From Hydractinia symbiolongicarpus (lineage: Eukaryota; Cnidaria; Hydrozoa; Anthoathecata; Hydractiniidae): a DNA stretch of 64,000 nucleotides. A model generated the notes under the pieces. The model was not told the DNA's origin. It saw nothing but the letters and a program-made list of their open reading frames with translations, and made no database searches. How positions within the stretch are numbered: position 1 is the first letter of the stretch; every line of letters starts with the position of its first letter. Where the stretch lies: positions 25,915,650 through 25,979,649 of the forward strand of contig NC_079887.1 in the NCBI RefSeq assembly GCF_029227915.1, given 5' to 3'. Below are positions 12,001 to 25,990 of this stretch, one piece after another. The position numbers and the translations under genes were made by a program.

Positions 12001-15000
12001 AAAATGAAACTATTTTTAAAAACTACAAGTCTCATGCGTTTTAGTGGGGAAAAAGTAATTTAAAATTTCGTTCGGGAAATGAGTTTACTCCCTGGGTACT
12101 TTCTTTGTATACTTTTGACTATACGGGCCAAGCCCGGGATTTACGGGAAATCGCGGGTTTTCGTTTGCCGGCGATTAAATTTCTTTTATTCAGCGTCTCA
12201 TCAAATATGAAAATATTTTTGAAAACTACAAGTCTCATGCGTTTAGTGGTGAAAAAATAATTTAAAAAATGGTTCTGGAAAGGAGTTTACTCACAGGGTA
12301 CTTTCTTTGTATACATTCGACTATACGCGCCAAGCCCGGGATTTACGGGAAATCGCGGGTTTTCGTTTTCCGGCGATTAAACCTCTTTCATTAAGCGTCT
12401 CATAAAAAATGAAAACATTTTTGAAAACTACAAGTCTCATGTGTTTTAGTGGTGAAAAAAAAATTTAAAAAATCGTTTGGGAAATGAGTTTACTCCCTGG
12501 ATACTTTCTTTGTATACATTCGAATATACGGGCCGAGTCCGGGATTTACGGGAAATCGCGGATTTTCGTTTGCCGACGATTAAACTTCTTTTATTCAGCG
12601 TCACATCAAATATGAAAATATTTTTGAAAACTACAAGTCTCATGCGTTTAGTGGTAAAACAAAAATTATAAAAAATCGTTCGGGAAATGAGTTTACTCCC
12701 TGGGTACTTTCTTTGTATACATTTGACTATACGGGCCAAGCCCGGGATTAACAGGAAATCGCGGGTTTTCGTTTGCCGGCGATTAAACTTCTTTTATTCA
12801 GCGTCTCATCAAAAATGAAAACATTTTTAAAAACTACAAGTCTTATGCGTTTTAGTGGTGAAAAAATAATTTAAAAAATCGTTCTGGAAATGGGTTTACT
12901 CCCTGGGTACTTTCTTTGTATACTTTTGACTATACGGGCCGAGTCCGGGATTTAGGGAAATCGCAGGTTTTCGTTTGCCGGCGATTAAACTCCTTTTATT
13001 CAGCGTCTCATCAAATATGAAAATATTTTTGAAAACTACAAGTCTCATGCGTTTAGTGGTGAAAAAATAATTTAAAAAATCGTTCTGGAAATAGGTTTAC
13101 TCACAGGGTACTTTCTTTGTATACATTCGACTATACGGGCCAAGCCCGGGATTTACGGGAAATCGCGGGTTTTCGTTTTCCGGCGATTAAACCTCTTTCA
13201 TTAAGCGTCTCATCAAAAATAAAAACATTTTTAAAAAGTACAAGTCTCATGTGTTTTAGTGGTGAAAAAAAAATTTAAAAAATCGTTCGGGAAATGAGTT
13301 TACTCCCTGGATACTTTCTTTGTATACATTCGACTATACGGGCCAAGCCCCGGATTTACGGGAAAACGCGGGATTTCGTTTGCCGACGATTAAACGTCTT
13401 TCATTAAGCGTCTCATCAAAAATGAAAACATTTTTGAAAAGTAAAAGTCTCATGCGTTTTAGTGGTGAAAAAATAATTTAAAAAATCGTTCGGGAAATGA
13501 GTTTACTCCCTGGATACTTTCTTTGTATACATTCGAATATACGGGCCGAGTCCGGGATTTACGGGAAATCGCGGATTTTCGTTTGCCGACGATTAAACTT
13601 CTTTTATTCAGCGTCGCATCAAATATGAAAATATTTTTGAAAACTACAAGTCTCATGCGTTTAGTGGTAAAAAAAAATTATAAAAAATCGTTTGGGAAAT
13701 GAGTTTACTCCCTGGGTACTTTCTTTGTATACTTTTGACTATACGGGCCAAGCCCGGGATTAACGGGAAATCGCGGGTTTTTGTTTGCCGGCGATTAAAG
13801 TTCTTTTATTCAGCGTCTCATCAAATATGAAAATATTTTTGAAAACTACAAGTCTCATGCGTTTAGTGGTGAAAAAATAATTTAAAAAATCGTTCTGGAA
13901 AGGAGTTTACTCACAGGGTACTTTCTTTGTATACATTCGACTATACGCGCCAAGCCCGGGATTTACGGGAAATCGCGGGTTTTCGTTTTCCGGCGATTAA
14001 ACCTCTTTCATTAAGCGTCTCATAAAAAATGAAAACATTTTTGAAAACTACAAGTCTCATGTGTTTTAGTGGTGAAAAAAAAATTTAAAAAATCGTTTGG
14101 GAAATGAGTTTACTCCCTGGATACTTTCTTTGTATACATTCGAATATACGGGCCGAGTCCGGGATTTACGGGAAATCGCGGATTTTCGTTTGCCGACGAT
14201 TAAACTTCTTTTATTCAGCGTCACATCAAATATGAAAATATTTTTGAAAACTACAAGTCTCATGCGTTTAGTGGTAAAACAAAAATTATAAAAAATCGTT
14301 CGGGAAATGAGTTTACTCCCTGGGTACTTTCTTTGTATACATTTGACTATACGGGCCAAGCCCGGGATTAACGGGAAATCGCGGGTTTTCGTTTGCCGGC
14401 GATTAAACTTCTTTTATTCAGCGTCTCATCAAAAATGAAAACATTTTTAAAAACTACAAGTCTTATGCGTTTTAGTGGTGAAAAAATAATTTAAAAAATC
14501 GTTCTGGAAATGGGTTTACTCCCTGGGTACTTTCTTTGTATACTTTTGACTATACGGGCCGAGTCCGGGATTTAGGGAAATCGCAGGTTTTCGTTTGCCG
14601 GCGATTAAACTCCTTTTATTCAGCGTCTCATCAAATATGAAAATATTTTTGAAAACTACAAGTCTCATGCGTTTAGTGGTGAAAAAATAATTTAAAAAAT
14701 CGTTCTGGAAATAGGTTTACTCACAGGGTACTTTCTTTGTATACATTCGACTATACGGGCCAAGCCCGGGATTTACGGGAAATCGCGGGTTTTCGTTTTC
14801 CGGCGATTAAACCTCTTTCATTAAGCGTCTCATCAAAAATAAAAACATTTTTAAAAAGTAGAAGTCTCATGTGTTTTAGTGGTGAAAAAAAAATTTAAAA
14901 AATCGTTCGGGAAATGAGTTTACTCCCTGGATACTTTCTTTGTATACATTCGACTATACGGGCCAAGCCCCGGATTTACGGGAAAACGCGGGATTTCGTT

Positions 15001-15425
15001 TGCCGGCGATTAAACGTCTTTCATTAAGCGTCTCATCAAAAATGAAAACATTTTTGAAAACTACAAGTCTCATGCCTTTTAGTGGTGAAAAAATAATTTA
15101 AAAAATCGTTCGGGAAATGAGTTTACTCCCTGGATACTTTCTTTGTATACATTCGAATATACGGGCCGAGTCCGGGATTTACGGGAAATCGCGGATTTTC
15201 GTTTGCCGACGATTAAACTTCTTTTATTCAGCGTCGCATCAAATATGAAAATATTTTTGAAAACTACAAGTCTCATGCGTTTAGTGGTAAAAAAAAATTA
15301 TAAAAAATCGTTTGGGAAATGAGTTTACTCCCTGGGTACTTTCTTTGTATACTTTTGACTATACGGGCCAAGCCCGGGATTAACGGGAAATCGCGGGTTT
15401 TTGTTTGCCGGCGATTAAAGTTCTT
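12001..15425 (+). repeat. Higher-order repeat: octamer, period 1620 bp, two copies
   Basis: The sequence from about 12181 is repeated from 13801 with near identity. The rare GGAAAGGAGTTTACTC variant and the GTAAAACAAAAATTATAA variant keep the same 1620-bp offset. Differences are a few single bases, such as TGCCGACGATTAAACG against TGCCGGCGATTAAACG, so the duplication is recent relative to monomer divergence. A partial third copy lies near 33.0-36.1 kb. Confidence 0.9.
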
Positions 15426-15429
15426 TTAT

Positions 15430-17540
15430 TCAGCGTCTCATCAAAAATGAAAACATTTTTAAAAACTACAAGTCTTATGCGTTTTAGTGGTGAAAAAATA
15501 ATTTAAAAAATCGTTCTGGAAATGGGTTTACTCCCTGGGTACATTCTTTGTATACTTTTGACTATACGGGCCGAGTCCGGGATTTAGGGAAATCGCAGGT
15601 TTTCGTTTGCCGGCGATTAAACTCCTTTTATTCAGCGTCTCATCAAATATGAAAATATTTTTGAAAACTACAAGTCTCATGCGTTTAGTGGTGAAAAAAT
15701 AATTTAAAAAATCGTTCTGGAAATTGGTTTACTCACAGGGTACTTTCTTTGTATACATTCGACTATACGGGCCAAGCCCGGGATTTACGGGAAATCGCGG
15801 GTTTTCGTTTTCCGGCGATTAAACCTCTTTCGTTAAGCGTCTCATCAAAAATAAAAACATTTTTAAAAAGTACAAGTCTCATGTGTTTTAGTGGTGAAAA
15901 AAAAATTTAAAAAATCGTTCGGGAAATGAGTTTACTCCCTGGATACTTTCTTTGTATACATTCGACAATACGGGCCAAGCCCCGGATTTACGGGAAAACG
16001 CGGGATTTCGTTTGCCGGCGATTAAACCTCTTTCATTAAGCGTCTCATCAAAAATGAAAACATTTTTGAAAACTAAAAGTCTCATGCGTTTTAGTGGTAA
16101 AAAAAAACGGGAAATGAGTTTACTCCCTGGGTACTTTCTTTGTATACTTTTGACTATACGGGCCAAGCCCGGGATTTACGGGAAATCGCGGATTTGCGTT
16201 TGCCGGCTATTAAACTTCTTTTATTCAGCGTCTCATCAAAAATGAAAACATTTTTAAAAACTACAAGTCTTATGCGTTTTAGTGGTGAAAAAATAATATA
16301 AAAAATCGTTCTGGAAATGAGTTTACTCACAGGGTACTTTCTTTGTATACATTCGACTATACGTGCCAAGCCCGGGATTTACGGGAAATCGCGGGTTTTC
16401 GTTTGCCGGCGATTAAACTGCTTTTATTCAGCGTCTCATTAAAAATGAAAACATTCTTGAAAACTACAAGTCTCATGCGTTTTAGTGGTGAAAAAATAAT
16501 TTAAATAATCGTTCTGGAAATGGGTTTACTCCCTGGGTACATTCTTTGTATACTTTTGACTATACAGGCCGAGTCCGGGATTTAGGGAAATCGCAGGTTT
16601 TCGTTTGCCGGCGATTAAACTCCTTTTATTCAGCGTCTCATCAAATATGAAAATATTTTTAAAAACTACAAGTCTCATGCGTTTAGTGGTGAAAAAATAA
16701 TTTAAAAAATCGTTCTGGAAATGGGTTTACTCACAGGGTACTTTCTTTGTATACATTCGACTATACGGGCCAAGCCCGGGATTTACGGGAAATCGCGGGT
16801 TTTCGTTTTGCGGCGATTAAACCTCTTTCGTTAAGCGTCTCATCAAAAATAAAAACATTTTTAAAAAGTACAAGTCTCATGTGTTTTAGTGGTGAAAAAA
16901 AAATTTAAAAAATCGTTCGGGAAATGAGTTTACTCCCTGGATACTTTCTTTGTATACATTCGACAATACGGGCCAAGCCCCGGATTTACGGGAAAACGCG
17001 GGATTTCGTTTGCCGGCGATTAAACCTCTTTCATTAAGCGTCTCATCAAAAATGAAAACATTTTTAAAAACTAAAAGTCTCATGCGTTTTAGTGGTGAAA
17101 AAAAAATTTAAAAAATCGTTCGGGAAATGAGTTTCCTCCCTGGATACTTTCTTTGTATACATTCGACTATACGGGCCAAGCCCGGGATTTACGGGAAATC
17201 GCGGATTTGCGTTTGCCGGCTATTAAACTTCTTTTATTCAGCGTCTCATCTAAAATGAAAACATTTTTAAAAACTACAAGTCTCATGCGTTTAGTGGTAA
17301 AAAAAAATTATAAAAAATCGTTCGGGAAATGAGTTTACTCCCTGGGTACTTTCTTTGTATACTTTTGACTATACGGGCCAAGCCCGGGATTAACGGGAAA
17401 TCGCGGGTTTTTGTTTGCCGGCGATTAAACTTCTTTTATTCAGCGTCTCATCAAAAATGAAAACATTTTAAAAAACTACAAGTCTTATGCGTTTTAGTGG
17501 TGAAAAAATAATTTAAAAAATCGTTCTGGAAATGGGTTTA
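15430..17540 (+). repeat. Approximate pentamer repeat, periods 998 and 1012 bp
   Basis: The AATGGGTTTACTCCC monomer with GGTACATTC occurs at 15521, 16519 and 17531. The first interval is about 15 bp short because one monomer near 16100 lost about 15 bp of its A/T-rich joint. The order of the other monomers is conserved for most of the unit, but the fifth differs between copies, so this is a partly overwritten repeat. Confidence 0.7.
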
Positions 17541-17616
17541 CTCCCTGGGTACATTCTTTGTATACTTTTGACTATACGGGCCGAGTCCGGGATTTAGGGA
17601 AATCGCAGGTTTTCGT

Positions 17617-19840
17617 TTGCCGGCGATTAAACTCCTTTTATTCAGCGTCTCATCAAATATGAAAATATTTTTGAAAACTACAAGTCTCATGCGTTTAGTG
17701 GTGAAAAAAAAATTTAAAAAATCGTTCTGGAAATGGGTTTACTCACAGGGTACTTTCTTAGTATACATTCGACTATACGGGCCAAGCCCGGGATTTACGG
17801 GAAATCGCGGGTTTTCGTTTTCCGGCGATTAAACCTCTTTCGTTAAGCGTCTCATCAAAAATAAAAACATTTTTAAAAAGTACAAGTCTCATGTGTTTTA
17901 GTGGTGAAAAAAAATTTAAAAAATCGTTTGGGAAATGAGTTTACTCCCTGGATACTTTCTTTGTATACATTCGACAATACGGGCCACGCCCCGGATTTAC
18001 GGGAAAACGCGGGATTTCGTTTGCCGGCGATTAAACCTCTTTCATTAAGCGTCTCATCAAAAATGAAAACATTTTTGAAAACTAAAAGTCTCATGCGTTT
18101 TAGTGGCGAAAATATAATTTAAAAAATCGTTCTGGAAATGAGTTTACTCCCTGAGTACTTTCTTTGTATACTTTTGACTATACGGGCCGAGTCCGGAGTT
18201 TAGGGAAATTGCAGGTTTTCGTTTGCCGGCGATTAAACTCCTTTTATTCAGCGTCTCATCAAATATGAAAATATTTTTGAAAACTACAAGTCTCATGCGT
18301 TTAGTGGTGAAAAAAAAATTTAAAAAATCGTTCTGGAAATGGGTTTACTCACAGGGTACTTTCTTAGTATACATTCGACTATACGGGCCAAGCCCGGGAT
18401 TTACGGGAAATCGCGGGTTTTCGTTTTCCGGCGATTAAACCTCTTTCGTTAAGCGTCTCATCAAAAATAAAAACATTTTTAAAAAGTACAAGTCTCATGT
18501 GTTTTAGTGGTGAAAAAAAATTTAAAAAATCGTTTGGGAAATGAGTTTACTCCCTGGATACTTTCTTTGTATACATTCGACAATACGGGCCACGCCCCGG
18601 ATTTACGGGAAAACGCGGGATTTCGTTTGCCGGCGATTAAACCTCTTTCATTAAGCGTCTCATCAAAAATGAAAACATTTTTGAAAACTAAAAGTCTCAT
18701 GCGTTTTAGTGGCGAAAATATAATTTAAAAAATCGTTCTGGAAATGAGTTTACTCCCTGAGTACTTTCTTTGTATACTTTTGACTATACGGGCCGAGTCC
18801 GGAGTTTAGGGAAATTGCAGGTTTTCGTTTGCCGACGATTAAACCTCTTTCATTAAGCGTCTCATCAAAAATAAAAACATTTTTAAAAAGTACAAGTCTC
18901 ATGTGTTTTAGTGGTGAAAAAAAATTTAAAAAATCGTTTGGGAAATGAGTTTACTCCCTGGATACTTTCTTTGTATACATTCGACAATACGGGCCACGCC
19001 CTGGATTTACGGGAAAACGCGGGATTTCGTTTGCCGGCGATTAAACCTCTTTCATTAAGCGTCTCATCAAAAATGAAAACATTTTTGAAAACTAAAAGTC
19101 TCATGCGTTTTAGTGGCGAAAATATAATTTAAAAAATCGTTCTGGAAATGAGTTTACTCCCTGAGTACTTTCTTTGTATACTTTTGACTATACGGGCCGA
19201 GTCCGGAGTTTAGGGAAATTGCAGGTTTTCGTTTGCCGGCGATTAAACTCCTTTTATTCAGCGTCTCATCAAATATGAAAATATTTTTGAAAACTACAAG
19301 TCTCATGCGTTTAGTGGTGAAAAAAAAATTTAAAAAATCGTTCTGGAAATGGGTTTACTCACAGGGTACTTTCTTAGTATACATTCGACTATACGGGCCA
19401 AGCCCGGGATTTACGGGAAATCGCGGGTTTTCGTTTTCCGGCGATTAAACCTCTTTCGTTAAGCGTCTCATCAAAAATAAAAACATTTTTAAAAAGTACA
19501 AGTCTCATGTGTTTTAGTGGTGAAAAAAAATTTAAAAAATCGTTTGGGAAATGAGTTTACTCCCTGGATACTTTCTTTGTATACATTCGACAATACGGGC
19601 CACGCCCCGGATTTACGGGAAAACGCGGGATTTCGTTTGCCGGCGATTAAACCTCTTTCATTAAGCGTCTCATCAAAAATGAAAACATTTTTGAAAACTA
19701 AAAGTCTCATGCGTTTTAGTGGCGAAAATATAATTTAAAAAATCGTTCTGGAAATGAGTTTACTCCCTGAGTACTTTCTTTGTATACTTTTGACTATACG
19801 GGCCGAGTCCGGAGTTTAGGGAAATTGCAGGTTTTCGTTT
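17617..19840 (+). repeat. Higher-order repeat: trimer, period 606 bp, with one dimer copy
   Basis: A three-monomer unit beginning near 17617 recurs at 18223 and 19233. The related two-monomer part at 17873 recurs at 18479, 18883 and 19489, giving steps of 606, 404 and 606 bp. Copies share the private variants TTCTTAGTATAC, GGCCACGCCC and GGCGAAAATATAATTT. The 404-bp step is a copy lacking one monomer; its joint is near 18835, where TTTGCCGACGATT is followed directly by the CTCTTTCATT monomer. Confidence 0.88.
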
Positions 19841-20569
19841 GCCGACGATTAAACCTCTTTCATTAAGCGTCTCATCAAAAATAAAAACATTTTTGAAAAG
19901 TACAAGTCTCATGTGTTTTAGTGGTGAAAAAAAAATTTAAAAAATCGTTCGGGAAATGAGTTTACTCTCTGGGTACTTTCTTTGTATACTTTTGACTATG
20001 CGGGCCAAGCCCGGGATTTACGGGAAATCGCGGGTTTTCGTTTGCCGGCGTTTAAACTTCTTTTATTCAGCGTCATCATCAAAAATGAAAACATTTTTAA
20101 AAATTACAAGTCTTATGCGTTTTAGTGGTGAAAAAATAATTTAAAAAATCGTTCTGGAAATGAGTTTACTCACAGGGTACTTTCTTTGTATACATTCGAC
20201 TATACGTGCCAAGCCCGGGATTTACGGGAAATCGCGGGTTTTCGTTTGCCGGCGATTAAACTTCTTTTATTCAGCGTCTCATCAAAAATGAAAACATTTT
20301 TGAAAACTACAAGACTCATGCGTTTTAGTGGTGAAAAAATAATTTAAAAAATCGTTCTGGAAATGAGTTTACTCACAGGTTACTTTCTTTGTATACATTC
20401 GACTATACGGGCCATGCCGGGATTTACGGGAAATCGCGGTTTTCGTTTTCCGGAGATTAAACCTCTTTCATTAAGCGTCTCATCAAAAATGAAAACATTT
20501 TTGAAAACTACAAGTCTTATGCGTTTTAGTGGTGAACAAATAATTTAAAAAATCGTTCTGGAAATGAGT

Positions 20570-22760
20570 TTACTCCCTGGGTGCTTTCTTTGTATACTTT
20601 TGACTATACGGGCCGAGTCCGGGATATACGGGAAATCGCAGGTTTTCGTTTGCAGGCGATTAAACTGCTTTTATTCAGCGTCTCATCAAAAATGAAAACA
20701 TTCTTGAAAACTACAAGTCTCATGCGTTTTAGTGGTGAAATAATAATTTAAAAAATCGTTTGGGAAATGAGTTTACTCCCTGGGTACTTTCTTTGTATAC
20801 TTTTGACTATGCGGGCCGAGTCCAGGATTTACGGGAAATCGCAGGTTTTCGTTTGCCGGCGATTAAACTTCATTTATTCAGCGTCTCATCAAAAATGAAA
20901 ACATTTTTAAAAACTACAAGTCTCATGCGTTTTAGTGGTGAAAAAGTAATTTAAAAAATCGTTCGGGAAATGAGTTTACTCCCTGGGTACTTTCTTTGTA
21001 TACTTTTGACTATACGGGCCAAGCCCGGGATTTACGGGAAATCGCGGATTTGCGTTTGCCGGCTATTAAACTTCTTTTATTCAGCGTCTCATCAAAAATG
21101 AAAACATTTTTAAAAACTACAAGTCTCATGCGTTTAGTGGTAAAAAAAAATTATAAAAAATCGTTCGGGAAATGAGTTTACTCCCTGGGTACTTTCTTTG
21201 TATACTTTTGACTATACGGGCCAAGCCCGGGATTAACGGGAAATCGCGGGTTTTTGTTTGCCGGCGATTATACTTCTTTTATTCAGCGTCTCATCAAAAA
21301 TGAAAACATTTTAAAAAACTACAAGTCTTATGCGTTTTAGTGGTGAAAAAATAATTTAAAAAATCGTTCTGGAAATGGGTTTACTCCCTGGGTACATTCT
21401 TTGTATACTTTTGACTATACGGGCCGAGTCCGGGATTTAGGGAAATCGCAGGTTTTCGTTTGCCGGCGATTAAACTCCTTTTATTCAGCGTCTCATCAAA
21501 TATGAAAATATTTTTGAAAACTACAAGTCTCATGCGTTTAGTGGTAAAAAAATAATTTAAAAAATCGTTCTGGAAATGGGTTTACTCACAGGGTACTTTC
21601 TTAGTATACATTCGACTATACGGGCCAAGCCCGGGATTTACGGGAAATCGCGGGTTTTCGTTTTCCGGCGATTAAACCTCTTTCGTTAAGCGTCTCATCA
21701 AAAATAAAAACATTTTTAAAAAGTACAAGTCTCATGTGTTTTAGTGGTGAAAAAAAATTTAAAAAATCGTTTGGGAAATGAGTTTACTCCCTGGATACTT
21801 TCTTTGTATACATTCGACAATACGGGCCAAGCCCCGGATTTACGGGAAAACGCGGGATTTCGTTTGCCGGCGATTAAACCTATTTCATTAAGCGTCTCAT
21901 CAAAAATGAAAACATTTTTGAAAACTAAAAGTCTCATGCGTTTTAGTGGTGAAAATATAATTTAAAAAATCGTTCTGGAAATGAGTTTACTCCCTGGGTA
22001 CTTTCTTTGTATACTTTTGACTATACGGGCCGAGTGCGGGATTTAGGGAAATTGCAGGTTTTCGTTTGCCGGCGATTAAACCTCTTTCATTAAGCGTTTC
22101 ATCAATAATAAAAACATTTTTGAAAAGTACAAGTCTCATGTGTTTTAGTGGTGAAAAAAAAAATTAAAAAATCGTTCGGGAAATGAGTTTACTCTATGGG
22201 TGCTTTCTTTGTATACTTTTGACTATACGGGCCGAGTCCGGGATATACGGGAAATCGCAGGTTTTCGTTTGCAGGCGATTAAACTGCTTTTATTCAGCGT
22301 CTCATCAAAAATGAAAACATTCTTGAAAACTACAAGTCTCATGCGTTTTAGTGGTGAAATAATAATTTAAAAAATCGTTTGGGAAATGAGTTTACTCCCT
22401 GGGTACTTTCTTTGTATACTTTTGACTATACGGGCCGAGTCCAGGATTTACGGGAAATCGCAGGTTTTCGTTTGCCGGCGATTAAACTTCATTTATTCAG
22501 CGTCTCATCAAAAATGAAAACATTTTTAAAAACTACAAGTCTCATGCGTTTTAGTGGTGAAAAAGTAATTTAAAAAATCGTTCGGGAAATGAGTTTACTC
22601 CCTGGGTACTTTCTTTGTATACTTTTGACTATACGGGCCAAGCCCGGGATTTACGGGAAATCGCGGATTTGCGTTTGCCGGCTATTAAACTTCTTTTATT
22701 CAGCGTCTCATCAAAAATGAAAACATTTTTAAAAACTACAAGTCTCATGCGTTTTAGTGG
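20570..22760 (+). repeat. Higher-order repeat: octamer spacing of 1619 bp
   Basis: The variant pair GGGTGCTTTC/GGATATACGGG with TTTGCAGGCGATT near 20580 recurs near 22199, and the monomers after it match with the same 1619-bp offset to about 21130/22750. The copies then diverge: one continues with GTTTAGTGGTAAAAAAAA and the other with GCGTTTTAGTGGTG. Between the two copies lies a run of mixed monomers. Confidence 0.75.
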
Positions 22761-23115
22761 TGAAAAAATAATTTAAAAAATCGTTCGGGAAATGAGTTTA
22801 CTCCCTGGGTACTTTCTTTGTATACTTTTGACTATACGGGCCAAGCCGGGATTTACGGGAAATCGCGGGTTTTCGTTTGCCGGCGATTAAACTTCTTTTA
22901 TTCAGCGTCTCATCAAAAATGAAAACATTTTTAAAAACTACAAGTCTTATGCGTTTTAGTGGTGAAAAAATAATATAAAAAATCGTTCTGGAAATGAGTT
23001 TACTCACAGGGTACTTTCTTTGTATACATTCGACTATACGTGCCAAGCCCGGGATTTACGGGAAATCGCGGGTTTTCGTTTGCCGGCGATTAAACTGCTT
23101 TTATTCAGCGTCTCA

Positions 23116-25990
23116 TTAAAAATGAAAACATTCTTGAAAACTACAAGTCTCATGCCTTTTAGTGGTGAAAAAATAATTTAAAAAATCGTTCTGGAAATGG
23201 GTTTACTCCCTGGGTACATTCTTTGTATACTTTTGACTATACGGGCCGAGTCCGGGATTTAGGGAAATCGCAGGTTTTCGTTTGCCGGCGATTAAACTCC
23301 TTTTATTCAGCGTCTCATCAAATATGAAAATATTTTTAAAAACTACAAGTCTCATGCGTTTAGTGGTGAAAAAATAATTTAAAAAATCGTTCTGGAAATG
23401 GGTTTACTCACAGGGTACTTTCTTTGTATACATTCGACTATACGGGCCAAGCCCGGGATTTACGGGAAATCGCGGGTTTTCGTTTTCCGGCGATTAAACC
23501 TCTTTCGTTAAGCGTCTCATCAAAAATAAAAACATTTTTAAAAAGTACAAGTCTCATGTGTTTTAGTGGTGAAAAAAAAATTTAAAAAATCGTTCGGGAA
23601 ATGAGTTTACTCCCTGGATACTTTCTTTGTATACATTCGACAATACGGGCCAAGCCCCGGATTTACGAGAAAACGCGGGATTTCGTTTGCCGGCGATTAA
23701 ACCTCTTTCATTAAGCGTCTCATCAAAAATGAAAACATTTTTGAAAACTAAAAGTCTCATGCGTTTTAGTGGTGAAAAAAAAATTTAAAAAATCGTTCGG
23801 GAAATGAGTTTACTCCCTGGATACTTTCTTTGTATACATTCGACTATACGGGCCAAGCCCCGGATTTACGGGAAAACGCGGGATTTCGTTTGCCGGCGAT
23901 TAAACCTCTTTCATTAAGCGTCTCATCAAAAATGAAAACATTTTTGAAAACTAAAAGTCTCATGCGTTTTAGTGGTGAAAAAATAATTTAAAAAATCGTT
24001 CGGGAAATGAGTTTACTCCCTGGATACTTTCTTTGTATACATTCGAATATACGGGCCGAGTCCGGGATTTACGGGAAATCGCGGATTTTCGTTTGCCGAC
24101 GATTAAACTTCTTTTACTCAGCGTCACATCAAATATGAAAATATTTTTGAAAACTACAAGTCTCATGCGTTTAGTGGTAAAAAAAAATTATAAAAAATCG
24201 TTCGGGAAATGAGTTTACTCCCTGGGTACTTTCTTTGTATACTTTTGACTATACGGGCCAAGCCCGGGATTAACGGGAAATCGCGGGTTTTTGTTTGCCG
24301 GCGATTAAACTTCTTTTATTCAGCGTCTCATCAAAAATGAAAACATTTTAAAAAACTACAAGTCTTATGCGTTTTAGTGGTGAAAAAATAATTTAAAAAA
24401 TCGTTCTGGAAATGGGTTTACTCCCTGGGTACATTCTTTGTATACTTTTGACTATACGGGCCGAGTCCGGGATTTAGGGAAATCGCAGGTTTTCGTTTGC
24501 CGGCGATTAAACTCCTTTTATTCAGCGTCTCATTAAAAATGAAAACATTCTTGAAAACTACAAGTCTCATGCCTTTTAGTGGTGAAAAAATAATTTAAAA
24601 AATCGTTCTGGAAATGGGTTTACTCCCTGGGTACATTCTTTGTATACTTTTGACTATACGGGCCGAGTCCGGGATTTAGGGAAATCGCAGGTTTTCGTTT
24701 GCCGGCGATTAAACTCCTTTTATTCAGCGTCTCATCAAATATGAAAATATTTTTAAAAACTACAAGTCTCATGCGTTTAGTGGTGAAAAAATAATTTAAA
24801 AAATCGTTCTGGAAATGGGTTTACTCACAGGGTACTTTCTTTGTATACATTCGACTATACGGGCCAAGCCCGGGATTTACGGGAAATCGCGGGTTTTCGT
24901 TTTCCGGCGATTAAACCTCTTTCGTTAAGCGTCTCATCAAAAATAAAAACATTTTTAAAAAGTACAAGTCTCATGTGTTTTAGTGGTGAAAAAAAAATTT
25001 AAAAAATCGTTCGGGAAATGAGTTTACTCCCTGGATACTTTCTTTGTATACATTCGACAATACGGGCCAAGCCCCGGATTTACGGGAAAACGCGGGATTT
25101 CGTTTGCCGGCGATTAAACCTCTTTCATTAAGCGTCTCATCAAAAATGAAAACATTTTTGAAAACTAAAAGTCTCATGCGTTTTAGTGGTGAAAAAAAAA
25201 TTTAAAAAATCGTTCGGGAAATGAGTTTACTCCCTGGATACTTTCTTTGTATACATTCGACTATACGGGCCAAGCCCCGGATTTACGGGAAAACGCGGGA
25301 TTTCGTTTGCCGGCGATTAAACCTCTTTCATTAAGCGTCTCATCAAAAATGAAAACATTTTTGAAAACTAAAAGTCTCATGCGTTTTAGTGGTGAAAAAA
25401 TAATTTAAAAAATCGTTCGGGAAATGAGTTTACTCCCTGGATACTTTCTTTGTATACATTCGAATATACGGGCCGAGTCCGGGATTTACGGGAAATCGCG
25501 GATTTTCGTTTGCCGACGATTAAACTTCTTTTACTCAGCGTCACATCAAATATGAAAATATTTTTGAAAACTACAAGTCTCATGCGTTTAGTGGTAAAAA
25601 AAAATTATAAAAAATCGTTCGGGAAATGAGTTTACTCCCTGGGTACTTTCTTTGTATACTTTTGACTATACGGGCCAAGCCCGGGATTAACGGGAAATCG
25701 CGGGTTTTTGTTTGCCGGCGATTAAACTTCTTTTATTCAGCGTCTCATCAAAAATGAAAACATTTTAAAAAACTACAAGTCTTATGCGTTTTAGTGGTGA
25801 AAAAATAATTTAAAAAATCGTTCTGGAAATGGGTTTACTCCCTGGGTACATTCTTTGTATACTTTTGACTATACGGGCCGAGTCCGGGATTTAGGGAAAT
25901 CGCAGGTTTTCGTTTGCCGGCGATTAAACTCCTTTTATTCAGCGTCTCATCAAATATGAAAATATTTTTGAAAACTACAAGTCTCATGCG
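23116..25990 (+). repeat. Higher-order repeat: heptamer, period 1417 bp, two copies
   Basis: Seven monomers are duplicated in tandem. The variant CATGCCTTTTAGTGG near 23152 recurs at 24569, and the following monomers keep the 1417-bp offset to about 25.6 kb or beyond. The exchange point can be seen near 24530, where a monomer starts with AAACTCCTTTTATTCAG and ends with the CATTAAAAATGAAAACATTC form normally found after AAACTGCTTTT. The parallel region at 38.4-41.0 kb has only one copy of this unit. Confidence 0.88.
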
